Shown here: piece by piece, positions 1-8,918 of the stretch
Layout: every line of letters starts with the position of its first letter
Position numbering within the stretch: position 1 is the stretch's first letter
Assembly: GCA_001725945.1 (NCBI GenBank)
Contig: LRMT01000293.1
Coordinates: 1 to 34,212 of the forward strand
DNA length: 34,212 bases
DNA from: Cupriavidus sp. UYMMa02A
GTDB taxonomy: Bacteria > Pseudomonadota > Gammaproteobacteria > Burkholderiales > Burkholderiaceae
Direction: 5' to 3'
Made by a program: the position numbers and the translations under genes
Notes under the pieces: generated by a model
Seen by the model: the letters and a program-made list of their open reading frames with translations, nothing else
What the model was told of the DNA's origin: nothing
The model's database searches: none

Positions 1-1418
1 CGCCCGCCCCCACCGAGCCGGCCGAATCCCGGGACTCCCCGGAATCCCAGCCTGCCGCCGAATCGCAGCCCGCCGCGGGCGCGCCCCAGACCGAGGCCGG
101 CGAGCGCGGCGCGCCGGACCACCAGCAGTTTGTCGACTGGCTGCGCGCCGTTGCGCCATATATCCACACCTTCCGGGGAAAGACCTTCGTGATCGCCTTC
201 GGCGGCGAACTGGTCAAGGCGGGCGCCTCAACGCGCTGGTCAACGACGTGGCGCTGCTGCACGCCATGGGCATGCAGATCGTGCTGGTGCACGGCTCGCA
301 GCCGCAGGTGGAGGAGCAACTGGCCCTTCGCCATGTCGAGTCGCAGTTCGTCGACGGCGTACGCGTCACCGACAATGCCGCGCTCGAATGCGCCAAGGAG
401 GCCTCTGGCGAGCTGCGCCTGGACATCGAGGCGTCGTTCAGCCAGGGTCTGCCGAACACGCCGATGGCTGGCGCCCAGCTGTCGGTAATCTCGGGCAACT
501 TTGTCACGGCCCGGCCGGTAGGCATCGTCAACGGCGTCGACTACCAGCACACTGGCCTGGTGCGCAAGATCGACGGCGAATCGGTGCGCATGTCGCTGTC
601 GCACGGCAAGATCGTGCTGTTCTCGCCGCTGGGTTTCTCGCCGACGGGGCAGGCCTTCAACCTGTCCATGGAAGACGTGGCCAGCGCCACAGCCACCACG
701 CTCAAGGCCGACAAACTGATTTTCATCACCGAGGTACCGGGCGTGCTCGACGCGGTCGGCAAGTTGATGAAGGAATTGTCGCTGCGCACCGCCGTGGAGC
801 GCCTGCAGAACAACCATCTGCCCCCCGACATCGGCAACTACCTGCAGCATCTCGTCAAGGCGCTCAAGGGCGGCGTGCCGCGCGCGCATCTGATCCCGTA
901 TTCGCTGGACGGCTCGGTGCTGCTGGAGCTGTTCCTGCATGATGGCGTCGGCACCATGATCTCCGACACGGACCTGGAAAGCCTGCGCGAAGCCACGCTC
1001 GACGACGTCGGCGGCATCCTGCAGCTGATCGCTCCGCTCGAGCAGGACGGCACCCTGGTTCCGCGCGGCCGTCACCTGATCGAGCGCGACATCGGCAATT
1101 TCTCGGTGATCGAGCACGATGGCGTGCTGTTCGGCTGCGCCGCACTGTACGACTATCCACGCGAGAACATGGGCGAGATGGCCTGCCTGACGGTGTCGTC
1201 CGAAGCACAGGGACCGGCGACGGCGAACGCCTGCTCAAGCGCATCGAACGCCGCGCCCGCGCGCTCGGCCTGGAGCGCCTGTTCGTGCTCACCACGCGTA
1301 CCGAGCACTGGTTCCTCAAGCGCGGCTTTGTCCACGCCAACGTGGAGACCTGCCTGAAGACAAGCGCAAGCTCTACAACTGGCAGCGCAAGTCGATGGTG
1401 CTGATGAAAAAGCTGTAG
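1..1418 (+). CDS. argA: N-acetylglutamate synthase (amino-acid N-acetyltransferase), 5' end outside window, three frame breaks
   Basis: First step of arginine synthesis: acetyl-CoA plus glutamate gives N-acetylglutamate, in the cytoplasm. The frame is open from base 3 with no start codon that fits, so the gene begins left of the window. An Ala/Pro/Glu-rich leader precedes an amino-acid-kinase-like domain (about 120-960, with VIAFGGELVKAG and IVLVHGSQPQVEEQL) and a C-terminal GNAT acetyltransferase domain whose acetyl-CoA loop reads QGTGDG after repair. The frame breaks near 222, 1212 and 1350. One added base at each site restores a continuous protein ending in MVLMKKL and TAG at 1416-1418. 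The kinase-like plus GNAT architecture distinguishes ArgA from ArgB. The breaks are most likely sequence errors. Confidence 0.9.
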
Positions 1419-1467
1419 GAAACGTAGGGGCAATGCCGTCATACGGCGGCGCCGCGCCCCGCTTGGC

Positions 1468-1473
1468 TACAAT
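1468..1473 (+). promoter_or_regulatory. Possible -10 element upstream of yggX
   Basis: TACAAT within GGCTACAATA lies about 105 bases before the yggX start. No convincing -35 hexamer is seen at the usual distance, so this is a weak prediction based only on the -10 match and the intergenic position. Confidence 0.3.
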
Positions 1474-1578
1474 ATCGGACCAGTCGTCCACTGAAACACA
1501 GAATACGGGAGCCTAGGACGCGCGGAATGCCGAACGCATGCCGCCCCGGCTTCCCGCCAACGCACACAAGGAGTCCCC

Positions 1579-1851
1579 ATGGCCCGCATGGTCCAATGCA
1601 TCAAGCTGAACAAGGAAGCCGAAGGGCTCGATTTCCCGCCCCTGCCCGGTGAACTTGGCAAGAAGATCTGGCAAAGCGTCTCGAAGGAAGCCTGGGCCGG
1701 CTGGCTCAAGCACCAGACCATGCTGATCAACGAGAACCGCCTGAACATGGCCGATGCACGTGCGCGCCAGTATCTGCTCAAGCAGACGGAGAAGTACTTC
1801 TTCGGCGAAGGCGCGGACGAGGCCGCGGGCTACGTACCGCCGCAGGCCTGA
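1579..1851 (+). CDS. yggX: Probable Fe(2+)-trafficking / oxidative damage protection protein, YggX family
   Basis: A 90-residue intact protein of the YggX family, which is linked in enterics to protecting Fe-S clusters and handling labile Fe(II). The family pattern is clear: an N-terminal MARMVQCIKLNKEAEGLD with the conserved Cys7, then PPLPGELGKKIW, SKEAW..WLKHQTMLINE and RQYLLKQTEKYFF. A strong ribosome site, AAGGAG at 1568-1573, fixes the start. It lies 160 bases downstream of argA on the same strand and is followed by a strong hairpin terminator. The mechanism in this organism is inferred from the family. Confidence 0.95.
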   Translation: MARMVQCIKLNKEAEGLDFPPLPGELGKKIWQSVSKEAWAGWLKHQTMLINENRLNMADARARQYLLKQTEKYFFGEGADEAAGYVPPQA

Positions 1852-1871
1852 TCGACCTGCACGGTTGAAGC

Positions 1872-1903
1872 AGAAAGGGGTGCCACCGGCACCCCTTTCT
1901 TGT
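1872..1903. terminator. Bidirectional hairpin terminator between yggX and rpiA
   Basis: A perfect 13-bp inverted repeat (AGAAAGGGGTGCC and its complement, loop ACC) lies between two convergent genes. The arms end in A/T tracts on both strands, as expected for a terminator working in both directions. Confidence 0.85.
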
Positions 1904-1925
1904 TGGGTCTTGCGCCGCCGGCCGA

Positions 1926-2612
1926 TCAGTAATCGGTGCGTTGCACGCCTTCACCGGTGCCGAGCAGCAGCACGTTCGCGCCACGCAGCGCGAACAGGCC
2001 CACCGTCACCACGCCGGGAATCTGGTTGATCGACTGCTCGAGCCCGCGCGGGTCGGTGATCTTCAGGCCAGTCACGTCAAGAATCACATTGCCGTTGTCG
2101 GTCTTGTAGATGCCGCCGTCCTTGTTCATGCGCAGGCGCGGCTGGCCGCCGATGGCAGCCAGCTGGCGCGCGACTGCCGCGCGTGCCATCGGAATCACTT
2201 CGACGGGCAACGGGAAGGCGCCCATCGTTTCCACGAGCTTGCTGCCATCCGCGATGCACACGAACCGGCCGGCCACCGAGGCGACGATTTTCTCGCGCGT
2301 GAGCGCGCCGCCGCCGCCCTTGATCATGGCGCCGCTGGCGTCGATTTCATCGGCGCCATCGACGTAGACGGGGATGTCATCGACTTCGTTCAGGTCCAGC
2401 ACTTTGAAGCCATGCTGCTGCAAGCGGCGCGTCGAAGCCTCTGAGCTGGATACGGCACCCGCGAAGCGATCCTTGAACGCCGCCACGGCGTCAATGAAAA
2501 GATTGGCAGTCGAGCCGGTGCCAACGCCGAGCACAGCGCCTTCCGGGACTTCCTGCTTCACGTAGTCGGCCGCGGCTTGCGCCACCAGCGCCTTGAGTTC
2601 ATCCTGAGTCAT
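1926..2612 (-). CDS. rpiA: Ribose-5-phosphate isomerase A
   Basis: Interconverts ribose-5-phosphate and ribulose-5-phosphate in the non-oxidative pentose phosphate pathway. The 228-residue intact protein has the RpiA signatures in order: GTGSTANLF (31-39, phosphate loop), VDGADEID (84-91) and KGGGGALTREKI (98-109, with catalytic-region residues). The length is typical of the family. It is divergent from tal, which acts in the same pathway, with 145 bases between the starts. The convergent neighbour yggX is separated by a terminator. Confidence 0.96.
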   Translation of the reverse strand: MTQDELKALVAQAAADYVKQEVPEGAVLGVGTGSTANLFIDAVAAFKDRFAGAVSSSEASTRRLQQHGFKVLDLNEVDDIPVYVDGADEIDASGAMIKGGGGALTREKIVASVAGRFVCIADGSKLVETMGAFPLPVEVIPMARAAVARQLAAIGGQPRLRMNKDGGIYKTDNGNVILDVTGLKITDPRGLEQSINQIPGVVTVGLFALRGANVLLLGTGEGVQRTDY

Positions 2613-2665
2613 GACAACAGCCAGATGGCTTTGGGGAAGAAAACGCGTAGTGTAGCGGATTGCGA

Positions 2666-2693
2666 TGACAGGTCTGCCCGCGACGGTACAATG
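2666..2693 (+). promoter_or_regulatory. Possible promoter of tal in the rpiA-tal divergent region
   Basis: ATGACA (2666-2671) and TACAAT (2688-2693) are separated by 16 bases, 65 bases upstream of the tal start. The -10 box is good and the -35 box weak. On the opposite strand TACACT near 2650 could serve rpiA. Confidence 0.35.
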
Positions 2694-2757
2694 CCCCGAA
2701 CGCGCCGCGACACGGCGCCTTCCGCTTCAACATGACGACTGCAACGACTTACCCATC

Positions 2758-3713
2758 ATGAACCAGCTCGAACAACTCAAGCAGTTCACCACGGTCGTGG
2801 CCGACACCGGCGACTTCCAGCTGATGAAGCAGTACACGCCCCAGGACGCCACCACCAATCCGTCCCTGATCCTCAAGGCGGTGCAGAAGCCCGAATACCG
2901 CGGGCTGCTGGAACAGGCCGTGCGCGACTACCACAACGAAGGCGGTGTCGATGCCGTGATGGACGGCGTGCTGATCGCGTTCGGCTGCGAGATCCTTGCC
3001 ATCGTGCCGGGCCGCGTGTCGACGGAAGTCGATGCCCGGCTGTCGTTCAACACCGACGCGACCGTCGCAAAAGCGCGCCACCTGATCCGCCTGTACGAGC
3101 GGCGCGGCGTGGCGCGCGAGCGCGTGCTGATCAAGATCGCGTCGACGTGGGAAGGCATCCGCGCGGCGGAGATCCTGCAGCGCGAAGGCATCCGCTGCAA
3201 CATGACGCTGCTGTTCTCGCTGGCGCAGGCAGTCGCGTGCGCCGAGGCCGGCGCGCAACTGATTTCGCCCTTCGTCGGACGCATCCTTGACTGGTACAAG
3301 AAGCAGGCCGGCGACCAGTGGGACGCTGCCGCCAATGCCGGCGACAACGACCCTGGCGTGCGTTCAGTGCGCCAGATTTACGACTACTACAAGAAGTTCG
3401 CTACGCCACCGAAGTGATGGGCGCCAGCTTCCGCAGCACCGGACAGATTCTTGCGCTGGCCGGCAGCGACCTGCTCACCATCAGCCCGGATCTGCTCGAA
3501 CAGCTGGCCGGCACGGAAGGCGCGGTGGAGCGCAAGCTGTCAGTCGACCAGGCGCAGGCCGCAAACATTGCCCGCATCCCGGCCGATGAATCCGCATTCC
3601 GCTGGCACCTGAACGAAGACGCCATGGCGACCGAGAAGCTCGCCGAAGGCATCCGGCAGTTTGCCGCGGATGCAGTCAAGCTGGAAAAGCTGGTCGCGGA
3701 AATCGCCGGCTGA
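2758..3713 (+). CDS. tal: Transaldolase, one frame break
   Basis: Transfers a dihydroxyacetone unit from sedoheptulose-7-phosphate to glyceraldehyde-3-phosphate in the cytoplasm. The start at MNQLEQLKQF matches the family N-terminus. DATTNPSLILK (30-40) is the classic signature and the Schiff-base lysine is Lys126 in VLIKIASTWEG. The reading frame is lost near 3400, where KKF should continue into GYATEVMGASFR. Adding one G after TTCG gives 318 residues, close to the 317 of E. coli TalB. The break is probably a sequence error. The gene is divergent from rpiA. Confidence 0.93.
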
Positions 3714-3732
3714 CGCCGGCCGGGGCCGGAGC

Positions 3733-4514
3733 TCAGTCCGGTTCCGCCTCGGAGCCGGACTGTGGCCACAGCAGCGGCAGGCAGGCGCCTGCTGCCGCGG
3801 GCAGCACCACGTCGGCGGTCTGGTCCAGCGCCGATGGCTGGGGGTTCACCACGACGACACGCGCACCGTGGTCCCGGGCCAGCCCCGGCAGCGCGGCTGC
3901 CGGATATACCAGCCCCGAGGTCCCGACCACCAGGCACAGGTCGGCGTTCTCGGCGGCATGTTCGGCGCGAAAGCGCGCCACGCGCGGCAAATCCTCCCCG
4001 AACCACACCACGCCGGGGCGCATCAGCGCGCCACACAGGCTGCAGCGCGGCGGATCGCCGGGGATCGCCGTCGCCTCGTCGCAGCGCCCGCATCCGTTCA
4101 GCCATTATTGGCGAACAGGTTCCCGTGCAACTCGATCACATGTTCGCTGCCCGCGCGCTGGTGCAGCCCGTCCACATTCTGCGTGACCAGCGTCACCGGC
4201 TTCTGCGCGGCGAGTGCCACCAGCGCAAAGTGCGCCGGATTCGGCCGCGCAACCGCAACCAGTTCACGCCGATGCTGGTACCACTCCCAGACCAGCGCGG
4301 GCTGGCGGCGGTAAGCCTCTTCGCTTGCGAGCTCTTCGGGGTCGAACCGCGCCCAGAGTCCCGTCAGCGCATCGCGAAATGTCGGCACGCCCGATTCGGC
4401 GGAGATCCCCGCGCCAGTCAGCACGAATACGCTGCGCGCACGGGCGATCAGTTCCCTGGCCTCATCCAGGCCAGGCCACGGCGACGACGAGGGGGTCAGC
4501 GGATCGCCCCGCAT
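3733..4514 (-). CDS. NAD-dependent protein deacylase, sirtuin (Sir2) class III, one frame break
   Basis: Removes acyl groups from lysines using NAD+, releasing nicotinamide and O-acyl-ADP-ribose. Visible parts: NAD-binding GAGISAESG (34-42), TQNVDGLH (111-118), catalytic His130 in ELHGNL, and two zinc Cys pairs, CGRC and CSLC. Tyr79 and Arg82 in WYQHRR match the Y-x-x-R motif that in SIRT5 and CobB recognises succinyl or malonyl lysine. The start chosen, MRGDPLTP, lies four bases past the rlmB stop, suggesting translational coupling. The frame breaks near 4105, and one extra A (giving ANKWLNGCGRC) restores 260 residues. It may also be called cobB; I leave the symbol blank because paralogues are common. 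Confidence 0.88.
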
Positions 4515-4518
4515 GCCA

Positions 4519-5262
4519 TCATCGCGGCAGTCGCCGCTGGCGCACGGCCTCGTACAGGCAGACGCCACTGGCCACCGACACGTTTAGGCTCTCGACACCG
4601 CCAAGCATCGGGATGCCGACCAGTTCGTCGCAGGTCTCGCGCGTCAGCCGGCGCATGCCCTCGCCCTCGGCTCCCATGACGATCGCCATCGGCCCCTTCA
4701 GGTCCACGTCGTAGAGCGTCTTCTCGGTGTCGTCGGCGGTGCCGACCACCCAGATGCCGCGCTCTTTCAGTTCGCGCAGCGTGCGGGCAAGATTGGTCAC
4801 GGTGATATAGGGCACGGTCTCGGCCGCGCCGCTGGCCACCTTGGCCACGGTCGTATTCAGTCCGACACTGCGGTCCTTGGGCGCGATCACGGCGTGTGCG
4901 CCGGCACCGTCGGCCACGCGCAGGCAGGCGCCAAGATTATGGGGATCGGTGACGCCATCGAGCACCAGCAGCAACGGGGTGCCTTCAATGCCGTCGAGCA
5001 GTTCGTCGAGGTTCAGCGCAAGCGCCACGTCTTCGGCACGCGCCACCACGCCCTGGTGGCGGTCGGTGCCGGCCATGCCGCGCAGGCGCTCGGCGTCCAC
5101 CGGATGCAGGCGCACGCCCAGCCCCTCGGCCAGGCGGATGAAGTCCTGCATGCGGCGGTCGCGGCGCGAAGCCTCGACATAGACATCGGTGACGCCCTTG
5201 GCGTCCTGGCGCAAGCGCGCGGTCACGGCGTGAAAGCCGATCAGAAGTTTTTGTTTAGCCAT
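4519..5262 (-). CDS. rlmB: 23S rRNA (guanosine-2'-O-)-methyltransferase RlmB
   Basis: SPOUT-family enzyme that 2'-O-methylates the guanosine equivalent to G2251 in the ribosomal P loop, using S-adenosylmethionine. The intact 247-residue protein has an N-terminal SpoU substrate-binding domain (GFHAVTARL onward), followed by the three SPOUT motifs: DGVTDPHNLGACLRVADG, IVMGAEGEGMRRL and IPMLGGVESLNVSVASGV. It starts 93 bases after the rnr stop and runs into the sirtuin gene. An rnr-rlmB pairing is common in proteobacteria and fits a shared role in RNA and ribosome quality. Confidence 0.95.
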   Translation of the reverse strand: MAKQKLLIGFHAVTARLRQDAKGVTDVYVEASRRDRRMQDFIRLAEGLGVRLHPVDAERLRGMAGTDRHQGVVARAEDVALALNLDELLDGIEGTPLLLVLDGVTDPHNLGACLRVADGAGAHAVIAPKDRSVGLNTTVAKVASGAAETVPYITVTNLARTLRELKERGIWVVGTADDTEKTLYDVDLKGPMAIVMGAEGEGMRRLTRETCDELVGIPMLGGVESLNVSVASGVCLYEAVRQRRLPR

Positions 5263-5355
5263 GGCGCGATTGTACTCGCCCTGCCCGGCACGCCATCAGG
5301 CATTCGCGCGCCGCTCGGCGCGCGCCGGACACCGACATGTCGGCGCCCGGGCGGC

Positions 5356-7968
5356 TCAGGTCGAGCGCTTGCGCGGCGGACGCGAGGTCTTGCCAGCCGT
5401 CTTGGCCGCGCGCGTCTTCGAAGCCGGCTTGCGCGACTTGTCCAGATGGGCGGGCTTGGGCTTGGCGGCATGCCTGGCCGGCTTGCCGCCGGTCTTGATG
5501 TGCGGCGGCAGCGGCGTGATCACGGCTTCGAACACCGGCTGCTCCTCGATCACGCGGTCCAGCGTCTCGTCGAACGATTCCTCCGGCTTGGAGGTCCCGC
5601 CGAGCAAGGCCGCCAGTTGCCGGCCCTTCTTGCGCGCCGGCACCGCATGCGCAGCCGCACGCGCGGCGGCTCACCCGCGCCGGTACGGGCACGCAGGTCT
5701 TGGCCGACGGCTCCTGCACCAGGCGGAAGTCGATCTTGCGTGCGTCGAGATCCACGCGCGACACCTGCACGCGTACGCGGTCGGTCAGGCGATAGCGGAT
5801 GCCGGTGCGCTCGCCGCGCAGTTCGTTGCGGGCTTCGTCGTACTGGAAGTAGTCGCTGCCGAGTTCGGTGACATGCACGAGGCCTTCCACGTACAGCTCG
5901 TCGAGCTGTACGAAGATGCCGAACGAGGTCACGGAGCTGACGGTGCCGGCATAGTCGCTGCCCAGCTTGTCGCGCATGAAGTAGCACTTGAGCCAGGCCT
6001 CGACATCGCGCGAGGCCTCGTCGGCACGGCGCTCGTTGGCCGAGCAATGCAGGCCCAGTTCGTCCCACACGGCTTCGTTACGCCGGGCACGCGCCGCGGT
6101 CAGTTCCGCCTTCTGCTCGGCGTCCTTTGCCTGCAAGCGGCGCGCCTTGGGCGAGATCGCGGTGTTGAACTCGGTGCCCGGTGCAAACGCTGGCTGGTAC
6201 TTGGTGTGTGCCAGGATGGCCTTGATCGCGCGGTGCACCAGCAAATCCGGGTAGCGGCGGATCGGGCTGGTGAAGTGCGCGTAAGCCTCGTACGCCAAGC
6301 CGAAGTGGCCGATATTGTCGGGGCTGTAGACCGCCTGCTGCATCGAGCGCAGCAGCATGGTCTGCAGCATCGGCGCATCGGGCCGCGACTTGATCTTGTC
6401 CATCACCTCGCGTAGTCGGACGCCTGCGGCTTGTCGCCGCCGCCGAGCGACAGGCCCGAAGTCTTCAGGAACTCGCGCAGGTTCTTGAGCTTTTCCTCGC
6501 TCGGGCCCGCATGGATACGGTACAGCGCGGGGTGCTTGAAGCGCTCAAGGAAGTCGGCCGCGCAGACGTTCGCCGTCAGCATGCATTCCTCGATCAGGCG
6601 GTGCGCGTCGTTGCGCGTGCGCGGCAGGATCTGCTCGATCTTGCCCTGCGCATTGCAGACGATGTACGTCTCGGTGGTGTCGAAATCGATCGCGCCGCGC
6701 GCACGCCGCGCCTTCAGCAGGACCTGGAACAGCTCGTACAGGTTCTGCAGGTGCGGCACGAGCTCGGCGCGCTTGTGCGCCTCCGGCCCCTTGGTATTCG
6801 ACAGGACCGACCAGACTTCGTTGTAGGTCAACCGTGCCGCGGAGTGCATGACGGCCGGATAGAACTGGTAACCCTTCAGTTCGCCCTTGGCCGTGATCAC
6901 CGCGTCGCACACCATGCACAGGCGATCGACCTGCGGATTGAGCGAGCACAGGCCGTTGGACAGCTTCTCCGGCAGCATGGGAATCACGCGGCGCGGGAAA
7001 TACACCGACGTGGCGCGATCGAGCGCGTCGGTATCGAGCGCCGTGCCCGGCCGCACATAGTGCGACACGTCGGCAATCGCCACGACCAGGCGCCAGCCTT
7101 GGTGCGGCCGAGCTTCACGGGCTCGCAGTAGACCGCGTCGTCGAAGTCGCGCGCGTCTTCGCCGTCGATGGTGACGAGCGGCACATCGCGCAGGTCGATG
7201 CGGTGGTCGAGGTCGGCCTGCCGCACTTCATCGGGCAGCGCCGTGGCTTCCTTGGCCGCGGCATGCGAAAACTCATGCGGCACGCCGTATTTGCGCACCG
7301 CGATCTCGATCTCCATGCCGGGGTCATCGATATCGCCGAGCACTTCCACGACACGCCCCACCGGCTGCACATAGCGGTCCGGGTATTCGATCAGCTCGAC
7401 GCTGACCACCTGGCCCACGCGTGCCTTGCCCTGCGCCTTGGGCGGAATCAGGATGTCCTGGCTGATGCGTTTGTCCTCGGGCGCACGACCAGCACACCGC
7501 CTTCGCTGAGAAGACGGCCAATCACGTAACGATTGGCACGTTCGAGGATCTCGACGATCTGCCCTTCCGGACGGCCGCGTCGGTCGTAGCCGATCACGCG
7601 CACCTGGGCGCGGTCGTTGTGCATGGCTTTCTGCAATTCGCGCTCGGGCAGGAAAATATCGTCCTCGCCATCGTCGCGGATCAGGAAGCCGAAGCCATCG
7701 CGGTGCCCCTGCACGCGACCGATGACGAAATTCGGTTGATGGGCCAGTTCATAGCGGCCCTTGCGGTTCAGCTCGATCTGCCCGTCGCGTTCCATCGCGG
7801 CCAGGCGTTCTGGAATCCGTCATGCTCCTTGCGCGTGACAGACAGAGCCTTGGCGATATCGCCGGCCGACTGGGGCGACCCCGATGTTCTCAGTACGCCG
7901 AGGATTTCTTCCCGGCTAGGGATCGGATAGTTGTTTTGATTCAATTTTTTCTGAAAACTATTTGACAA
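5356..7968 (-). CDS. rnr: Ribonuclease R, five frame breaks
   Basis: Processive 3'-5' exoribonuclease that degrades structured RNA. Domains in order: an N-terminal helix-turn-helix-like region (REEILGVLRTSG), cold-shock OB folds (GRVQGHRDGFGFLIRDDG), the RNB catalytic domain with VTIDGEDARDFDDAVYC and its acidic cluster plus FTSPIRRYPDLLVHRA, the S1 domain (YAGTVSSVTSFGIFVQLDE), and a Lys/Ala/Pro-rich tail. Breaks lie near 7808, 7484, 7098, 6407 and 5665. The first four are fixed by lengthening an A or G run by one. The last is a 2-base loss or 1-base gain in the low-complexity tail. The repaired length is about 871 residues. The start shown is a TTG; a later TTG near 7944 is possible. Confidence 0.92.
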
Positions 7969-7988
7969 ATTCCGGCGCTCTCTATAAT
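7962..7988 (+). promoter_or_regulatory. tRNA-Leu promoter
   Basis: Consensus TTGACA (7962-7967) and consensus TATAAT (7983-7988) are separated by 15 bases, slightly short. A GC-rich stretch (GAGCGC) follows the -10 box, as in stringently controlled stable-RNA promoters. The -35 box overlaps the 5' end of rnr on the other strand. Confidence 0.8.
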
Positions 7989-8013
7989 GAGCGCTTCGGT
8001 TGTTTCGACACCT

Positions 8014-8100
8014 GCCCAGGTGGCGGAATTGGTAGACGCACTAGGTTCAGGTCCTAGCGGTGGCAACACTGTGGAGGTTCGAGTCCTCTCCTGGGCACCA
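8014..8100 (+). tRNA. tRNA-Leu (anticodon CAG)
   Basis: 87 bases ending in an encoded CCA. The acceptor stem GCCCAGG pairs with CCTGGGC. The anticodon stem CTAGG/CCTAG encloses the loop TTCAGGT with anticodon CAG, which reads CUG. The T arm contains GGTTCGAGTCC, and the long variable arm (GGTGGCAACACT region) is expected for a class II leucine tRNA. Confidence 0.96.
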
Positions 8101-8110
8101 GATCAGCGAG

Positions 8111-8148
8111 AAACCCGCAGCGCTTTCAAAGCCTGCGGGTTTTTGTTT
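8111..8148 (+). terminator. Rho-independent terminator after tRNA-Leu
   Basis: The inverted repeat AAACCCGCAG ... CTGCGGGTTT, with a short inner GC pairing, is followed by a T-rich tract (TTTTTGTTTTC) eleven bases after the tRNA end. Confidence 0.9.
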
Positions 8149-8372
8149 TCCGCCCTCGCCTTGCAGATCTGATCCGGCAACTTGCACTCCTCGATTTGCA
8201 GCGATTCACAGCTGCATTCCATTCATTGATTTGCGGCAGTCATTATGGACCACTGCGAGCCAGTGTATCAGTTTCAGTGGCGATTCCGGCATTCTGCAGC
8301 CACCTTTACGACACAAAATCGCGACAATCGCCATGAAGCCGCGCTTGGGCGCCCGAGTCGTTGGCCGGCGAA
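8149..8372. other. Intergenic stretch without a recognisable gene
   Basis: About 220 bases between the tRNA terminator and the regulator promoter. It is less GC-rich than its surroundings. I see no conserved protein, RNA structure, or copy of the tRNA 3' end that would mark an attachment site. Confidence 0.5.
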
Positions 8373-8402
8373 TTGACAAGCCGATCGATCTGTAACTATC
8401 AT
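8373..8402 (+). promoter_or_regulatory. Likely promoter of the Rrf2-family regulator gene
   Basis: TTGACA (8373-8378) and TATCAT (8397-8402) are separated by 18 bases. The -10 box lies inside the inverted repeat at 8387-8413, so a protein bound there would block transcription. That suggests autorepression. Confidence 0.55.
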
Positions 8403-8413
8403 GGTTTCACATT
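8387..8413. promoter_or_regulatory. Operator 1: inverted repeat upstream of the Rrf2-family gene
   Basis: TGTAACTA-N5-GTTTCA with partly symmetric flanks (ATCTGTAAC against GTTTCACAT, 7 of 9 positions complementary). The same motif with the same spacing recurs at 8867-8893 before the next gene. Assigning it to the Rrf2-family protein is inference from position. Confidence 0.6.
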
Positions 8414-8424
8414 GAATCTCCACC

Positions 8425-8855
8425 ATGACTACCAGCAGCCGGTTCGCCGTCGCCGTCCATATCCTCACCTTGCTGGCACGCCGGCGAGCCCGTGCCGTCA
8501 TCGCTGATCGCTGGCAGCGTCGGAACCAATCCGGCACTGATCCGGCGGCTGATCGGACAGCTTGCCGACGCCGGACTGGTCAGCAGCACCATGGGCAGCA
8601 CTGGCGGTTCCACGCTGGCCCGCCCGGCCGGCGCATCACCCTGCTGGACGTATTCCGCGCGGTCGAAACCACTGCGCTGATCACCCTGCATCAGAGCGCG
8701 CCGAATCCGGCATGCATGGTTGGCAGGGAAATCACGGGGGCGTTGCGGCAGGTGGCCGACCGGGCCCAGTCGGCCATGGACAATGCCCTGGCCGAGATCA
8801 CGATTGCCGGCATGCTCGCGACGTGGAGCGCGCCAGCCAGCGCCGCAAGCGCTGA
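8425..8855 (+). CDS. Rrf2-family transcriptional regulator (YwnA-like), three frame breaks
   Basis: Small winged-helix DNA-binding regulator. The start MTTSSRFAVAVHILTLLA is the usual Rrf2 opening. After repair it continues EPVPSSLIAGSVGTNPALIRRLIGQL (helix-turn-helix), GLVSSTMGSTGG (wing), RITLLDVFRAVE and a C-terminal helix ending VERASQRRKR. Breaks lie near 8483 (2-base loss or 1-base gain), 8630 and 8820 (one base lost each). The repaired length is 143-144 residues. Only one cysteine is visible, in NPACMVGREI, so the three-cysteine Fe-S site of IscR or NsrR is absent. The gene sits 63 bases before a YwnB-like gene, matching the Bacillus ywnA/ywnB association. The signal it senses is unknown. 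Confidence 0.78.
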
Positions 8856-8866
8856 TTTTTTACCCC

Positions 8867-8893
8867 GATATGTAACTACTTCAGTTTCATATC
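8867..8893. promoter_or_regulatory. Operator 2: near-perfect inverted repeat upstream of the YwnB-like gene
   Basis: GATATGTAAC-N7-GTTTCATATC, arms complementary at 9 of 10 positions. It shares TGTAACTA-N5-GTTTCA and the spacing with operator 1. It lies in the 63-base gap between the regulator and the YwnB-like gene, and a further TGAAAC half-site occurs at 8902-8907. Confidence 0.68.
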
Positions 8894-8918
8894 CCGACAA
8901 CTGAAACAAGGAGCAAGC

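Noticed and set aside
1..1418. Programmed frameshifting or biological inactivation of argA
   Set aside because: Three separate breaks, none with a slippery heptamer and pseudoknot, all fixed by one base. The same pattern occurs in many unrelated genes in the window.
8425..8855. Identification as IscR or NsrR
   Set aside because: The three-cysteine cluster site is missing and there are no isc, hmp or nitric oxide genes nearby.
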